64,000 nt of DNA from an uncultured Bacilli bacterium (GCA_934085675.1 CAKOHH010000002.1:62001-126000); one strand, 5' to 3'. Positions 52,399 through 61,539 are shown, counted from the first letter of the stretch. The notes: generated by a model not told the origin, from the sequence alone. Program-made: numbers and translations.

Positions 52399-53030
52399 TA
52401 AAGTGAATTTTTCACCCATAGATTTATCTAATCTAACAAATTTAAATATTATCAAGATAAATTGTTGACAAAATTACTAATTCTATTTCTAAAATGGCCT
52501 TCATCTAAAAAACATCTAATCTCCAGTGTAAACCATATTCTATGTTCCAACACTCACGTGTTATTTTAATAAATGTCTATACATCAAAAGTTAGACTTAA
52601 TAGGTAATAATGTTTGGTAACTTTTCAACATCATTTTCAATTCTATCAATGGCCTTAACTGATTTCCATTTTGTTAAATAATTGAAAATACATTTGATAA
52701 AGTATCATGAGATGGTGTTCCATTTTTTAAATCAAGAAGTTCATTAAAATAATTCTCGTGTACTTTTAAAAAGTCAGCAAGATTTGTAAAATCTGTATAA
52801 CCGCATAAAACACCATAAGCAGTCATAATCAAAATGTCTATTTGTTCATGTTTTTTACCTCTTGTATCACGAGAATCTTCTAAAATTTCAAAATGATTGT
52901 ACAGTGATTTCATATTTACCATCAATTCCTATTATAGGGATATAGTACATAGCCTAATAAATCTACCATTTTATCATGTTTTTTATGGGTAGTTTTTATG
53001 TACTTGCCATAACTTTAAGCATAAAAATAA
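52399..53030 (-). mobile_element. ISAs1-type element relic (right flank)
   Basis: Minus-strand element with the transposase N-terminus (52674-52925) fused to a C-terminal remnant (52399-52654). The central DDE part is missing. The 52399-52654 part mirrors 48374-48628. CTTAAAGTTATGGC near 53010-53025 (minus strand) matches the end of the left relic. Together they bracket the helicase genes as inverted repeats. Confidence 0.65.
52674..52925 (-). pseudogene. ISAs1-family transposase, N-terminal part only
   Basis: 83 aa beginning MMVNMKSLYNHFEILEDSRD. The pattern DSRDTRGKKHEQIDILIM, then LCGYTDFTNLADF and GTPSHDTLSNVF is the DDE_Tnp_1-associated N-terminus of ISAs1 (H-repeat) transposases, which are about 370 aa when intact. 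Stops after 83 codons, followed by an out-of-place C-terminal remnant. Confidence 0.75.
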
Positions 53031-53063
53031 AAAAATATATCATACTATGGTTGGGTGAATTTT

Positions 53064-53501
53064 ATGAACAAAGATGAATATCAAAAATTGGTAGATGAAT
53101 TAAAACCAAAAGAGCCAAAATTAAGGCGAGCTATTGTTTCTTTTATAGTAGGAGGTTGTCTTGGTCTTATTGGTCAAATATTTGTTTTTGTCTTAGAAAA
53201 TAGTTTTGGCATACCTTCAAAAGAAGCCTTTATATGGCTTTGTATTACAATAATATTTTTATCAAGCCTTTTAACTTCTCTTGGCTTTTTTGATAATTGG
53301 GTGAGTACTTGTCAAGCTGGTCTTTTTTTACCAACCACAGGTTTTGCTCATTCAATCACGTCTGCTGCTTTAGATTATAGAAAAGACGGTTTAATTACTG
53401 GTTTAGGTTCTAATTTCTTTCGCCTTGCAGGAAGTGTTTTATTATATGGAATGGTAAGTGCCTTTTTCTTAGGTATTTTAGGAGTGATTATTTATGGCTA
53501 G
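53064..53501 (+). CDS. spoVAC: Stage V sporulation protein AC
   Basis: 145 aa, the usual SpoVAC length. Polytopic membrane protein of the spore inner membrane, part of the channel moving dipicolinic acid. Motifs: QLVDELKPKEP-like start, GLIGQIF, GFFDNWVSTCQAGLFLPTTGFAHSI region, and DGLITGLGSNFFRLAGSVLLYG. ATG 53064 is chosen over a GTG at 53055 (GGTTGGGTGA supplies the ribosome site). It overlaps spoVAD by 8 nt. Confidence 0.92.
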   Translation: MNKDEYQKLVDELKPKEPKLRRAIVSFIVGGCLGLIGQIFVFVLENSFGIPSKEAFIWLCITIIFLSSLLTSLGFFDNWVSTCQAGLFLPTTGFAHSITSAALDYRKDGLITGLGSNFFRLAGSVLLYGMVSAFFLGILGVIIYG

Positions 53502-54474
53502 TAAAAAAATTAATAATGTTTATATTGCTGATTCCTTTACTATTGCCGGACCTTTTGAAAAAGAGGGTAGTGTTAAAGATTTTGATATGACTTTAGAAGA
53601 TTTTTATTTTAAAAAACATACTTTTGAACAGGCAGAAATAAAAATGCAAAAAGTTGTTATAGATAATCTTTTAGCTAAAAATCATTTACTTCCTAAAGAT
53701 ATTTCCCTTTTAGTTTCAGGGGATTTATCAAATCAAATAGGTACCTCTAGTTATGCGGCAAGTTTTTATGATTTTCCTTATTTAGGAGTTTATTCGGCTT
53801 GTGCATCCTTTGTAGAAAGTCTTTTTACCGCGGCCACTTTTATAGAAAGCAAGACTAAAGCTAATGCTCTTTGTGTCACTTCATCACATAACTTGGCCGC
53901 TGAAAAGCAATTTCGTTATCCAATCGAATACGGGGCCCCAAGACCAAAAACTTCAACCTTTACGGCAACAGGAAGTGTAGCAGTTTTACTAACGAAAAAT
54001 AAAACGTCTGTTAAATTGGAAAGTTATACAGTAGGGACAGTCGTTGATATGGGGCAAAAAGACGCGAATAATATGGGGGCAATAATGGCTCCAGCCGCTG
54101 CTAAAGTTTTAGCAGATCATTTAAAAGAAATGAAAAGGCCTATTGATTATTATGATTTAATTTTAACGGGTGACTTAGGGTGTGTCGGTTCCAAAATATT
54201 ACAAGAATATTTAAAACAAGTTTATGCGTTAAAAATGCCTAAACATCTTGATGCTGGCTGTGAACTTTATTTGAAAAGCCAAGAACAGACAGCCTCTGGT
54301 GCCAGTGGGCCAGTAACGTTACCATTATATCTTTTTGGTAAAATTTTAAAATCACATAAATATCATCATATTTTACTTATCGGTACAGGTTCTTTGCATA
54401 ATCCTTTTTTGGTAAATCAAAAAATATCAATTCCAGCCATTGCTCATGCGGTTAGTTTGGAGGTTTCAGAATGA
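53494..54474 (+). CDS. spoVAD: Stage V sporulation protein AD
   Basis: 326 aa. Thiolase-fold protein that binds dipicolinic acid for uptake into the forespore. Family pieces: VYIADSFTIAGPFEKEG, DLSNQIGTSSYAASF, GVYSACASFVES, SSHNLAAEKQFRYP, and GDLGCVGSKIL. The Cys in YSACAS occupies the thiolase position. Coupled on both sides: overlaps spoVAC by 8 nt and spoVAE by 4 nt. Confidence 0.95.
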   Translation: MASKKINNVYIADSFTIAGPFEKEGSVKDFDMTLEDFYFKKHTFEQAEIKMQKVVIDNLLAKNHLLPKDISLLVSGDLSNQIGTSSYAASFYDFPYLGVYSACASFVESLFTAATFIESKTKANALCVTSSHNLAAEKQFRYPIEYGAPRPKTSTFTATGSVAVLLTKNKTSVKLESYTVGTVVDMGQKDANNMGAIMAPAAAKVLADHLKEMKRPIDYYDLILTGDLGCVGSKILQEYLKQVYALKMPKHLDAGCELYLKSQEQTASGASGPVTLPLYLFGKILKSHKYHHILLIGTGSLHNPFLVNQKISIPAIAHAVSLEVSE

Positions 54475-54821
54475 TTTATTTTCATGCTTTTTTAGTGTCA
54501 GGGCTTTTTTGCTTAAGTGCTCAATTAATATTAGATAATACAAAACTTACACCAGGACATATTACTTCATTATATACGGTTTTAGGAGTAATCTTATCCT
54601 TTTTAGGCCTTTATCCTAAACTTATTTCTTACGGTGGGGCAGGAGCAACCATTATAATTTCTAATTTTGGCAATATGTTATATCAAAGTGTTATCGAAGG
54701 ATATCATGAAATGGGCGTTTTAGGATTATTTAGTGGCTTACTCGTTAAAAGCTCGGCAGCCATTTCTAGTGCAGTTATCTTTGCTTTTATATTATCTTTT
54801 ATTTTCAAACCTAAAAACTAA
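54471..54821 (+). CDS. spoVAE: Stage V sporulation protein AE (SpoVAEb)
   Basis: 116 aa membrane protein with 3-4 helices. Typical start YFHAFLVSGLFCLSAQLILDNTKLTPGHI and the Gly-rich SYGGAGATIIISNFG. Completes the spoVAC-AD-AE core conserved in all endospore formers. ATGA overlap with spoVAD. No spoVAF or spoVAA/AB is next to it. Confidence 0.93.
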   Translation: MIYFHAFLVSGLFCLSAQLILDNTKLTPGHITSLYTVLGVILSFLGLYPKLISYGGAGATIIISNFGNMLYQSVIEGYHEMGVLGLFSGLLVKSSAAISSAVIFAFILSFIFKPKN

Positions 54822-54875
54822 TAAAGAAATTTCATCTTAATTTATGTTATAATAATTTGCAGTACAGGTGATAAT

Positions 54876-55814
54876 ATGCAAGTTATTTTAATAAAAAGCG
54901 ATTCTAAAAGGTTAATGGATGAAAAAATAGCTGAGTTTTCTAAAGATATTTTGGAAAAAGCCATTCTTTCTTATCCGGAAAATACGATAGACGATATTTT
55001 AGAAGAAGCCTCTTTTGTCTCAATGTTTGGCGACAAAAAATGTGTTTTAGTTAAAAATGCTTCTTTTTTTGGCTCACTTAAATTAACAGATAAGGATACA
55101 GAAAAACTCATCAAATATTTTAACAGTCCTAATTTATTAACAACCCTTATTTTCACAACTTATGAGGATATTGATAGTCGTAAAAATATTACTAAAAGTC
55201 TTATCAATCAAAATGCTTACATTGAAATAAAGGCTCCTAAAAATTACGAATTATTAAATGTGATTAGGAAAAAAATGAGTAAATATCAAATCAAAGAGGA
55301 GTCTTTAAAATATTTAATCGAGGCTTCCTTAAATAACTATGATATCATTTTAAATGAAATTGAAAAATTGTCTTTATATTATAAAGAAAAAGATACAATT
55401 CGTATAGAAGAATTAAAAAAAATGATACCTATGAACTTATCTGATAATATTTTTAAGTTTGTTGATGCCGTCGTGGCAAAAGATAGTTTTAATGCAATTA
55501 ATTTATATGAGAACTTTTTAACTATAAAAACAGATCCTTTGCAACTTTTAAATCTTTTAGGAAGAGAGTATCGTCTTTTATATTGTTATAAATTATTTGA
55601 AGAAAAAAAATATAGTCCAAAAGAAATGGCCAATGAATTAAAACTTCAAGACTGGCAAGTAAATAAATTAAGAAAAGAAGCGAGTCTTTATCATAAGGAT
55701 GATTTAAAAACAATATTAGTAGATATTTTTAAATTAGATTTAAATATTAAAAGTGGCCGTGTTGACAAGGTCATTGCTTTCTACGCTTTTTTAGTTAAAA
55801 TTATGTCTTACTAA
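54876..55814 (+). CDS. holA: DNA polymerase III subunit delta
   Basis: 312 aa. Clamp-loader delta subunit that opens the beta clamp. N-terminal AAA-like domain without functional Walker A (VILIKSDSKRLMDEKIAEF), helical middle (LKYLIEASLNNYDIILNEIEKL) and C-terminal collar domain (LDLNIKSGRVDKVIAFYAFLVKI). AGGTGAT precedes the ATG. Convergent with rnhC across a bidirectional terminator. Confidence 0.9.
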   Translation: MQVILIKSDSKRLMDEKIAEFSKDILEKAILSYPENTIDDILEEASFVSMFGDKKCVLVKNASFFGSLKLTDKDTEKLIKYFNSPNLLTTLIFTTYEDIDSRKNITKSLINQNAYIEIKAPKNYELLNVIRKKMSKYQIKEESLKYLIEASLNNYDIILNEIEKLSLYYKEKDTIRIEELKKMIPMNLSDNIFKFVDAVVAKDSFNAINLYENFLTIKTDPLQLLNLLGREYRLLYCYKLFEEKKYSPKEMANELKLQDWQVNKLRKEASLYHKDDLKTILVDIFKLDLNIKSGRVDKVIAFYAFLVKIMSY

Positions 55815-55847
55815 AAAGAATACCTATCACTTAGAGGTATTCTTTTA
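55813..55847. terminator. Bidirectional terminator between holA and rnhC
   Basis: AAAAGAATACCT / AGGTATTCTTTT arms, A run on one side and T run on the other. Confidence 0.8.
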
Positions 55848-56763
55848 ATTTTTCAGTGTTTTTAAAATTTAACTTGGCAATTTCTTTTAATTTATCCATA
55901 CCATAACTTTTAACAATATCACTAGCCTGTTTATCAACTAAAGTACCAGCTCCTTTAAGTAAAGGTACATGAATTTCATCACTAATTTCAGCCATTTTTT
56001 TTAGGAAAATATAACGACTAATACAACTTGCTGCCGCCACAGAGGCACAAATACTTTCAGCTTTTGTTACAAATGTAATATCGGTAACTTTTTCAGTAGC
56101 TTCATTAATATGTTCAAAATATTTTCTTGGATAAACGAATTCATCAACAACAATTTTATCATAAGTAGGTTGTCTTTTTTTCATTTCTACTAAAACTTTG
56201 TTATGTAAGATTGCTTTAATTTTATTCATGTTATATCCTTTTTTTTGATATTCATTATAGGAAAGATTATTTAAAATAAAAGTACAATGATTTACTTCTT
56301 TAATAAGATTTGGCCCAATTTCTAAAATTTTTTCATCAGTTAATTTTTTAGAATCTTTAACGCCAAGTTCTTCCATCCGCGAAACTTGTTCTTTAGAGAT
56401 GTATGCTCCTGTTACAACGATAGGTCCAAAAAAGTCTCCTGTGCCCACCTCATCCGAACCGATTGTACTTAAAGAGTAAAAATTTTTTCGTTTCTCATTT
56501 TCGCCTTTTTTCTTTTCTTTAGAATCTTTTACTTCTACGTCGTTTCCTGTTAATTTTTTATCAATTTCTTTCCACATATTAGCATCAATATCAGCACTAA
56601 TACCTTGGAACATAACTTTCCCAGACTCATATAAAGTAATAATAGTTCCACCTTCTTCAGCCTGAAAAATAGCATATGGAGGTGTTTTTTCTCTTTTTTT
56701 ATTTTCATAATATTTGGCCATTTTTATTTTTAATGGCTCACTTACTTTAAAAACAATCGTCAT
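55831..56763 (-). CDS. rnhC: Ribonuclease HIII
   Basis: 310 aa. Removes RNA from RNA/DNA hybrids. N-terminal DUF3378/TBP-like substrate-binding domain (about 1-85, PYAIFQAEEGGTIITLYESGKVMFQG), a basic linker, then the RNase H core with GSDEVGTGDFFGP (catalytic Asp-Glu), GVKDSKKLTD and KIVVDEF. The architecture distinguishes HIII from HII. Convergent with holA; 86 nt of divergent promoter DNA separates it from cvpA. Confidence 0.92.
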   Translation of the reverse strand: MTIVFKVSEPLKIKMAKYYENKKREKTPPYAIFQAEEGGTIITLYESGKVMFQGISADIDANMWKEIDKKLTGNDVEVKDSKEKKKGENEKRKNFYSLSTIGSDEVGTGDFFGPIVVTGAYISKEQVSRMEELGVKDSKKLTDEKILEIGPNLIKEVNHCTFILNNLSYNEYQKKGYNMNKIKAILHNKVLVEMKKRQPTYDKIVVDEFVYPRKYFEHINEATEKVTDITFVTKAESICASVAAASCISRYIFLKKMAEISDEIHVPLLKGAGTLVDKQASDIVKSYGMDKLKEIAKLNFKNTEKLKEYL

Positions 56764-56849
56764 TTTGCATCACCGCTTTTAGTTTAACATAAATACTTGC
56801 TTCTGAAAATAAAATATTTTATAATAAGGAAAGATAAGGAGCTTTTTAT

Positions 56850-57524
56850 ATGACAAGTATTGTGGATAGTATTATTATTTTATTTTTACTTATGGGAGCT
56901 ATTGCAGGCTTTAAAAGAGGCGTTATTAAAAGTGCTACCATGTTTGTTGGGGCTATCGTTGTACTCATCCTTTCTTTTTGGCTTAAAAATCCTGTTTCCA
57001 AAATATTATATTCAATTTGTCCTTTTTTCAATTTTGCTGGTGATTTTGAAGGCCTCACTGTTTTAAATATTATTATTTATGAAGCCATCGCGTTTATATT
57101 GGTTTATATTGTTCTTATGAGTGTTTTGCAAATTATTATTAAAATAACGGGGGGTATTGAAAAGATTTTAGATTTTACTATTATTTTAGGAATACCATCC
57201 AAATTATTAGGAGCTTTATTTGGCTTTTTAGAAAGCTATTTATTGGTTTTTATCGCTTTATTTTTGCTTTCTATGCTTCCAGCTACCAACGAACTTATTT
57301 TAGAAAGTAGATTAGGGGGAGTAATTATGGAATCTAGCCCTGGTTTGTCGAATTTAACGCAAGAATCTGTTAAGGCTGTTAAAGAAATTATTAGTATAAA
57401 AAATCAAAACGTTCATAATAAAAAAGAATACAACAAAAAATGTTTAGATATTTTACTTAAATACGACATTGTGAAACAAGAGACGGTAGATGACTTAATA
57501 GAAAAGGGTAAACTTACTTTTTAA
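56850..57524 (+). CDS. CvpA-family membrane protein
   Basis: 224 aa with four predicted helices (about 3-22, 27-45, 75-100, 120-145). The start IVDSIIILFLLMGAIAGFKRGVIKSATMF matches the CvpA family, which in proteobacteria affects colicin V export and in Bacillus is YshB. The C-terminal ~75 residues are soluble and helical. AAGGAG precedes the ATG. A terminator follows. Confidence 0.8.
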   Translation: MTSIVDSIIILFLLMGAIAGFKRGVIKSATMFVGAIVVLILSFWLKNPVSKILYSICPFFNFAGDFEGLTVLNIIIYEAIAFILVYIVLMSVLQIIIKITGGIEKILDFTIILGIPSKLLGALFGFLESYLLVFIALFLLSMLPATNELILESRLGGVIMESSPGLSNLTQESVKAVKEIISIKNQNVHNKKEYNKKCLDILLKYDIVKQETVDDLIEKGKLTF

Positions 57525-57556
57525 AAGGCATTTGAAATAAAAAATGTCTTTTTTAT
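57522..57556 (+). terminator. Terminator after the cvpA-like gene
   Basis: AAAAGGCATTT / AATGTCTTTT arms, T run. Confidence 0.7.
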
Positions 57557-57614
57557 TTTGCATAAAATTAAAGAAAATATGTTAAAATAAGGAAGAAAAA
57601 GAAAGGAAAAAATT

Positions 57615-57911
57615 ATGATAAAATATTTGAAAAATGAAAATTTTGCTGATGAAATCAAAGAAGGAATTATTCTAGTTGATTTTTATGCTGATTGGTGTGG
57701 ACCTTGTCAGCGAATGGGGGCAATTTTAGAAGAATGTGAAAAATTAAATGTTTTGAAAGTAAACACAGATGAACATCAAGATTTGGCTATTTCCTTTGGA
57801 GTTATGTCAATTCCCACCCTTATTTTATTTAAAGATGGTCAAGAAATCGCTAAAAAGATTGGTTTAATGAGTAAAAGTGAAGTAGAAGCTTTTGTAAAAG
57901 AACATGAATAG
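57615..57911 (+). CDS. trxA: Thioredoxin
   Basis: 98 aa. Canonical thioredoxin with the WCGPC active site (Cys28, Cys31) and cis-Pro loop MSIPTLILF. No signal peptide, so cytosolic disulfide reductase. GAAAGGAAA precedes the ATG. Slightly short at the N-terminus compared with 104-108 aa forms. Monocistronic between a terminator and the rpsB promoter. Confidence 0.93.
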   Translation: MIKYLKNENFADEIKEGIILVDFYADWCGPCQRMGAILEECEKLNVLKVNTDEHQDLAISFGVMSIPTLILFKDGQEIAKKIGLMSKSEVEAFVKEHE

Positions 57912-57921
57912 TCAAATTTAC

Positions 57922-57950
57922 TTGTTATTCTAAAAATATTTTGATACAAT
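57922..57950 (+). promoter_or_regulatory. Promoter of rpsB-tsf
   Basis: TTGTTA 57922-57927, 17-nt spacer, TACAAT 57945-57950. Confidence 0.6.
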
Positions 57951-57956
57951 AAACGT

Positions 57957-58058
57957 GCTTAATAAAAGCAAATAAACATGCACTAGGGATTAAAGTTTTC
58001 GAGTGCTCACGGCGTTGAGTGAAAATTTTGAAAAGATCTAGGCAGAAGAAAAACGAAG
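57957..58058 (+). ncRNA. Candidate rpsB leader RNA
   Basis: About 100 nt between the predicted start site and the rpsB ribosome site. AAAGTTTTC (57992-58000) can pair with GAAAATTTT (58021-58029) around a GAGTGCTCACGGCGTTGAGT core, and CTAG at 57983 can pair with CTAG at 58038. This unusual GC-bearing structure in an AT-rich genome fits an autoregulatory r-protein leader binding S2. Confidence 0.4.
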
Positions 58059-58070
58059 GAGGATGTTTTT

Positions 58071-58844
58071 ATGAGCGTTGTTTCTAAGAATGTTTTATTA
58101 GAAGCTGGTGTTCATTTTGGACATCAAACAAAAAGATGGAATCCAAAAATGAAACCTTATATTTATGGAGCTAGAGATGATATTTATATTATCAATCTAG
58201 ACAAAACTGTTGAAGGTATGGAAAAAGCTTATGCTGAAATGAAATCTATAGCTGAAAATGGTGGTACTTTCTTATTTGTAGGTACTAAAAAACAAGCTGG
58301 TGAAGTTGTTAAAGAAGAAGCTTTAAGAAGTAAATCTTTTTATGTAACTGAACGTTGGTTAGGTGGTACATTAACAAACTTCCGTACAATTCGTCGTCGT
58401 GTTAATAGACTTGAAGAAATCGAAAAAATGGAAGCAGATGGAACTTTTGATGTTTTACCTAAAAAAGAAGTTATTGGTCTTAAAAAAGAATATGATAAGT
58501 TAAATCGTTTACTTTCTGGTATTCGTGGCATGAATAAACTTCCACAAGCCATCATTATTATTGATTCTAAGAAGGAAGCAAATGCTATTCGTGAAGCTAG
58601 AAAATTAAATATTCCTGTATTTGGCTTAATTGATACAAACTGTGATCCTGATGATGTTGATTTTGTTATTCCAGGAAACGATGATGCTGTAAAGGCTATC
58701 AAAGTTGTTATGGGTGCTTTAAATAATGCTATTTGTGAAGCTAACAATCTTGAATTAGTAGATTATTCTTCTGAAGAAGTTGCTAAAGAAATGAAAAGCA
58801 AAGACGACAGAAAAAAAGAAGATACTAAAAAAAGTGCTGAATAA
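58071..58844 (+). CDS. rpsB: 30S ribosomal protein S2
   Basis: 257 aa. Signature [21 protein letters not shown] near the N-terminus and [27 protein letters not shown] near 185-210. Acid-base-rich C-terminal tail ([16 protein letters not shown]). Followed after 27 nt by tsf, the usual rpsB-tsf operon. GGAGGATG precedes the ATG. Confidence 0.97.
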   Translation: MSVVSKNVLLEAGVHFGHQTKRWNPKMKPYIYGARDDIYIINLDKTVEGMEKAYAEMKSIAENGGTFLFVGTKKQAGEVVKEEALRSKSFYVTERWLGGTLTNFRTIRRRVNRLEEIEKMEADGTFDVLPKKEVIGLKKEYDKLNRLLSGIRGMNKLPQAIIIIDSKKEANAIREARKLNIPVFGLIDTNCDPDDVDFVIPGNDDAVKAIKVVMGALNNAICEANNLELVDYSSEEVAKEMKSKDDRKKEDTKKSAE

Positions 58845-58871
58845 AATTATATTGGAAAGGATTTGAATTTT

Positions 58872-59747
58872 ATGGTAACCGCTGAAATGGTTAAAAATTT
58901 AAGAGAAAAAACAGGAGCAGGCATGATGGACTGTAAAAAAGCCCTTGCCGAAACAAACGGAGATATGGCTGCTGCTGAAGATTATCTAAGAGAAAAAGGT
59001 ATTGCTAAAGCAAATAAAAAAGAAAGTCGTATTGCGGCTGAAGGTTTAGCTAATATTTTTGTTGAAGGAAATAAAGCTGTTATTTTAGAAGTGAATTCTG
59101 AAACAGATTTCGTTAGTAAAAATGAAGAATTTATAAATATGATTAAAGAAATCGGTATGGCTTTATTAAAAAGCAATGCTAAAACTTTAGAAGATGCTAT
59201 GGAAGTTAGTACAGAAAATGGTACCATTAAAGATTTAATTGTAGCTAAAACTGCTAAAATTGGCGAAAAACTTTCTTTACGTCGTTTCCAAATTCTTACA
59301 TTAAAAGATGGTGAAGTATTTGGTTCATATATTCATATGGGCGGAAAAATTGCTAGTTTAGTTGTTTTAAAAGGAGCTAACGAAGAAGTAGCTAAAGATG
59401 TTGCTATGCAACAAGCTGCTATGCGTCCTAGTTATGTGTTTATTTCTGATGTACCCGAAGATGTTGTAAATCATGAAAAAGAAGTCCAAAAAGAACTTGC
59501 TATGGGTGAAGGAAAGCCAGCTGAAATCGCTGAAAAAATGGTAGAAGGTAGAATGCATAAATTCTATAAAGAAATTTGTTTAGTAGAACAAGCCTTTATT
59601 AAAGATGGTGGTTTATCAGTAAACCAATATATCAAAAATAATGGTGGAGAACTAAAGACTGCTATTCGTTATGAAGTTGGCGAAGGTATGGAAAAAAGAA
59701 ATGATGACTTTGCTTCTGAAGTAATGAATCAAGTTAAAGGAAATTAA
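58872..59747 (+). CDS. tsf: Elongation factor Ts
   Basis: 291 aa from ATG 58872 behind GGAAAGGA (a TTG at 58863 extends the frame by three codons). UBA-like N-terminus MVKNLREKTGAGMMDCKKALAE, then the TDFV motif (SETDFVSKNEEF) that contacts EF-Tu, the dimerisation core and a C-terminal module. Nucleotide exchange factor for EF-Tu. A terminator follows, separating it from the next genes; pyrH, usually next, is absent. Confidence 0.96.
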   Translation: MVTAEMVKNLREKTGAGMMDCKKALAETNGDMAAAEDYLREKGIAKANKKESRIAAEGLANIFVEGNKAVILEVNSETDFVSKNEEFINMIKEIGMALLKSNAKTLEDAMEVSTENGTIKDLIVAKTAKIGEKLSLRRFQILTLKDGEVFGSYIHMGGKIASLVVLKGANEEVAKDVAMQQAAMRPSYVFISDVPEDVVNHEKEVQKELAMGEGKPAEIAEKMVEGRMHKFYKEICLVEQAFIKDGGLSVNQYIKNNGGELKTAIRYEVGEGMEKRNDDFASEVMNQVKGN

Positions 59748-59753
59748 CAAATT

Positions 59754-59785
59754 TAGACACTTTTTTGAGTAAAGTGTCTTTTTTT
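59754..59785 (+). terminator. Terminator of rpsB-tsf
   Basis: AGACACTTT / AAAGTGTCT perfect arms, T7. Confidence 0.9.
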
Positions 59786-59828
59786 ATCCCTTTTTCCTTG
59801 ATATAATAGGTTTTAAGGAGAGAAAACT

Positions 59829-60452
59829 ATGAAAGTAAAGAAAAAACCAATGCCAAAATGGCAAATAATATTTTATATAATCAGTTTTATTTTCTTAATA
59901 TGGGCTTTTATTTATTTAGGTACCAAAAACTATAATGCTCCTCAAAGAGAACTTACAGATAATGAGTCTTTTACTAAGGAGTATGGTATAACTAATCAAA
60001 ATGTTTTCAAATATACAACAGCTAAAGAAGTCTTAGAAATAATGAATACTAAAGAAGCATTGATTTTTATGGCCTTTCCCGAAAATAAATGGAGTAGTAA
60101 ATATGCTGAAATTTTAAATGATACTGCGGCAAGACTTGGTATTAAAGAGATTTACTATTATAATTTTAAAAATGATCGTGCCAATAATAATCACTATTAT
60201 GAAAATATAGTTAAAGAATTATCTAGTTATGTTCCTTACTTAGATAATGATAATAAAGATATTTATGCTCCTACTTTGATTGGAGTAAAAAATGGAAATG
60301 TTGTTTTCTATGATGATGAAACAAGCATTGTTCATGGTGATATTTCTATTGACGATTATTGGACAAACGATAAAATTGCTTCTAAAATGGTTAATTTAGG
60401 TGTTTTGTTCCAAAAATATTTAGGTGAAGATGATGAAAAAACACAAGAATGA
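59829..60452 (+). CDS. Membrane-anchored thioredoxin-like protein without CXXC
   Basis: 207 aa. One N-terminal membrane helix (about 11-31), then an external domain of thioredoxin-like outline: ALIFMAFPENKWSSKYAEIL occupies the strand-plus-active-site position but has no cysteines (NKWSSK instead of WCxxC), followed by IKEIYYYNFKND and a cis-Pro-like APTLIGVKNG. Overlaps the next gene, a sister with an intact CXXC, so they probably form a redox-inactive/active pair at the membrane surface. Confidence 0.6.
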   Translation: MKVKKKPMPKWQIIFYIISFIFLIWAFIYLGTKNYNAPQRELTDNESFTKEYGITNQNVFKYTTAKEVLEIMNTKEALIFMAFPENKWSSKYAEILNDTAARLGIKEIYYYNFKNDRANNNHYYENIVKELSSYVPYLDNDNKDIYAPTLIGVKNGNVVFYDDETSIVHGDISIDDYWTNDKIASKMVNLGVLFQKYLGEDDEKTQE

Positions 60453-60984
60453 TGAGAAAATAGATGATAATCAAAAACGAAGTGAATTTTGGTATTGTAC
60501 TTTTATTATTGTTGTTATTATTTTTGTTGCCATGGGAGATCAGATTGCCTTACATTTTATTAAAAGTTATCCTAATCCCAATGACCGTGTTTTTGGTGGG
60601 TCTGCTAAAGAAGAATATAAAATAGATTTTTTAACAGAATTAAGTTTAGAACAAGTGATGGCTAAAATAAATAATAAGGAAAGTTTTCTTTTACTTTCTT
60701 CTAAAAATGACTGCGTTGTTTGTGAAAGATTGCTTCCTGATTTAAAAAAAGATTATGAACAATTTCAAATAAACTTTTATTATTTTAATAAAGATTTATA
60801 TGATAATTCCATGACAATTGTCAAGGATTTTACCAATTTGGATGAAAATATTAAAAATCATTTTGTTTATACTCCTTATCTTATGTATTTTGAAGAAGGT
60901 ACATTAAAAGGTGAAGTCATTGGTGATAATATAAAAAACGAACTAAAAACATTTTTAGAAAATAATAAAATAGAAAAAAATTAA
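60433..60984 (+). CDS. Membrane-anchored thioredoxin-like protein with CVVC
   Basis: 183 aa from ATG 60433 (AGGTGA 60422-60427 is the ribosome site; GTG 60424 and ATG 60430 are alternatives). Basic start, membrane helix about 20-42, then an external domain with FLLLSSKNDCVVCERLLPDL (CXXC), INFYYFNKDL, and the cis-Pro loop YTPYLMYFEEG. Likely an extracytoplasmic thiol-disulfide protein. Begins 20 nt before the stop of the upstream sister; frr follows 14 nt later, so the three form one operon. Confidence 0.65.
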   Translation: MKKHKNDEKIDDNQKRSEFWYCTFIIVVIIFVAMGDQIALHFIKSYPNPNDRVFGGSAKEEYKIDFLTELSLEQVMAKINNKESFLLLSSKNDCVVCERLLPDLKKDYEQFQINFYYFNKDLYDNSMTIVKDFTNLDENIKNHFVYTPYLMYFEEGTLKGEVIGDNIKNELKTFLENNKIEKN

Positions 60985-60998
60985 GAAAGAGGACAAAT

Positions 60999-61526
60999 AT
61001 GAATACAGAAAAACAAATGCAAAAAGCAATAGAAAGTTTAGATAATAGACTTTTAAATATTAGAGCAGGAAGGGCTAATCCAGGAATGGTAAGTGGAATT
61101 ATGGTTTCTTATTATGGTGCTTTAACGCCAATACAAAGTCTTGCTAACATTACCGTTCCAGAAGCTAGGCAATTAATGATTAAACCTTTTGATAGGGGTG
61201 TTTTAAAAGATATTGAACACGCCATTCACGAAGCAAATATTGGTATTACGCCAACTAATAATGGTGAAATGATTATTTTGACTATTCCTGAACTAACAGA
61301 AGATAGAAGAAGAGAATATGTTAAAGATGCTAAAAAAGAATGCGAAGAAGCTAAAATCGCTTTAAGAAACATTCGTCAAGATGCCAATGAAGAAATAAGA
61401 TTACTAGAATTACCAGAAGATCAAGAAAAAAAGGAATTAGACGGTATTCAAGAATTGATTAATAAATACAACAAAATTGTTGATGAAAAATGCAAAGAAA
61501 AAGAAAAAGAACTCATGAGTGTTTAA
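60999..61526 (+). CDS. frr: Ribosome recycling factor
   Basis: 175 aa, about ten residues shorter than most. Contains the RRF signature LLNIRAGRANPGMV, YYGALTPIQSLANITVPEARQL region and the C-terminal helix DRRREYVKDAKKECEEAKIALRNIRQDAN. Splits post-termination ribosomes with EF-G. AGAGGAC precedes the ATG. Normally preceded by pyrH; here by two thioredoxin-like genes. Confidence 0.96.
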   Translation: MNTEKQMQKAIESLDNRLLNIRAGRANPGMVSGIMVSYYGALTPIQSLANITVPEARQLMIKPFDRGVLKDIEHAIHEANIGITPTNNGEMIILTIPELTEDRRREYVKDAKKECEEAKIALRNIRQDANEEIRLLELPEDQEKKELDGIQELINKYNKIVDEKCKEKEKELMSV

Positions 61527-61539
61527 AATTCGAGTTTTT

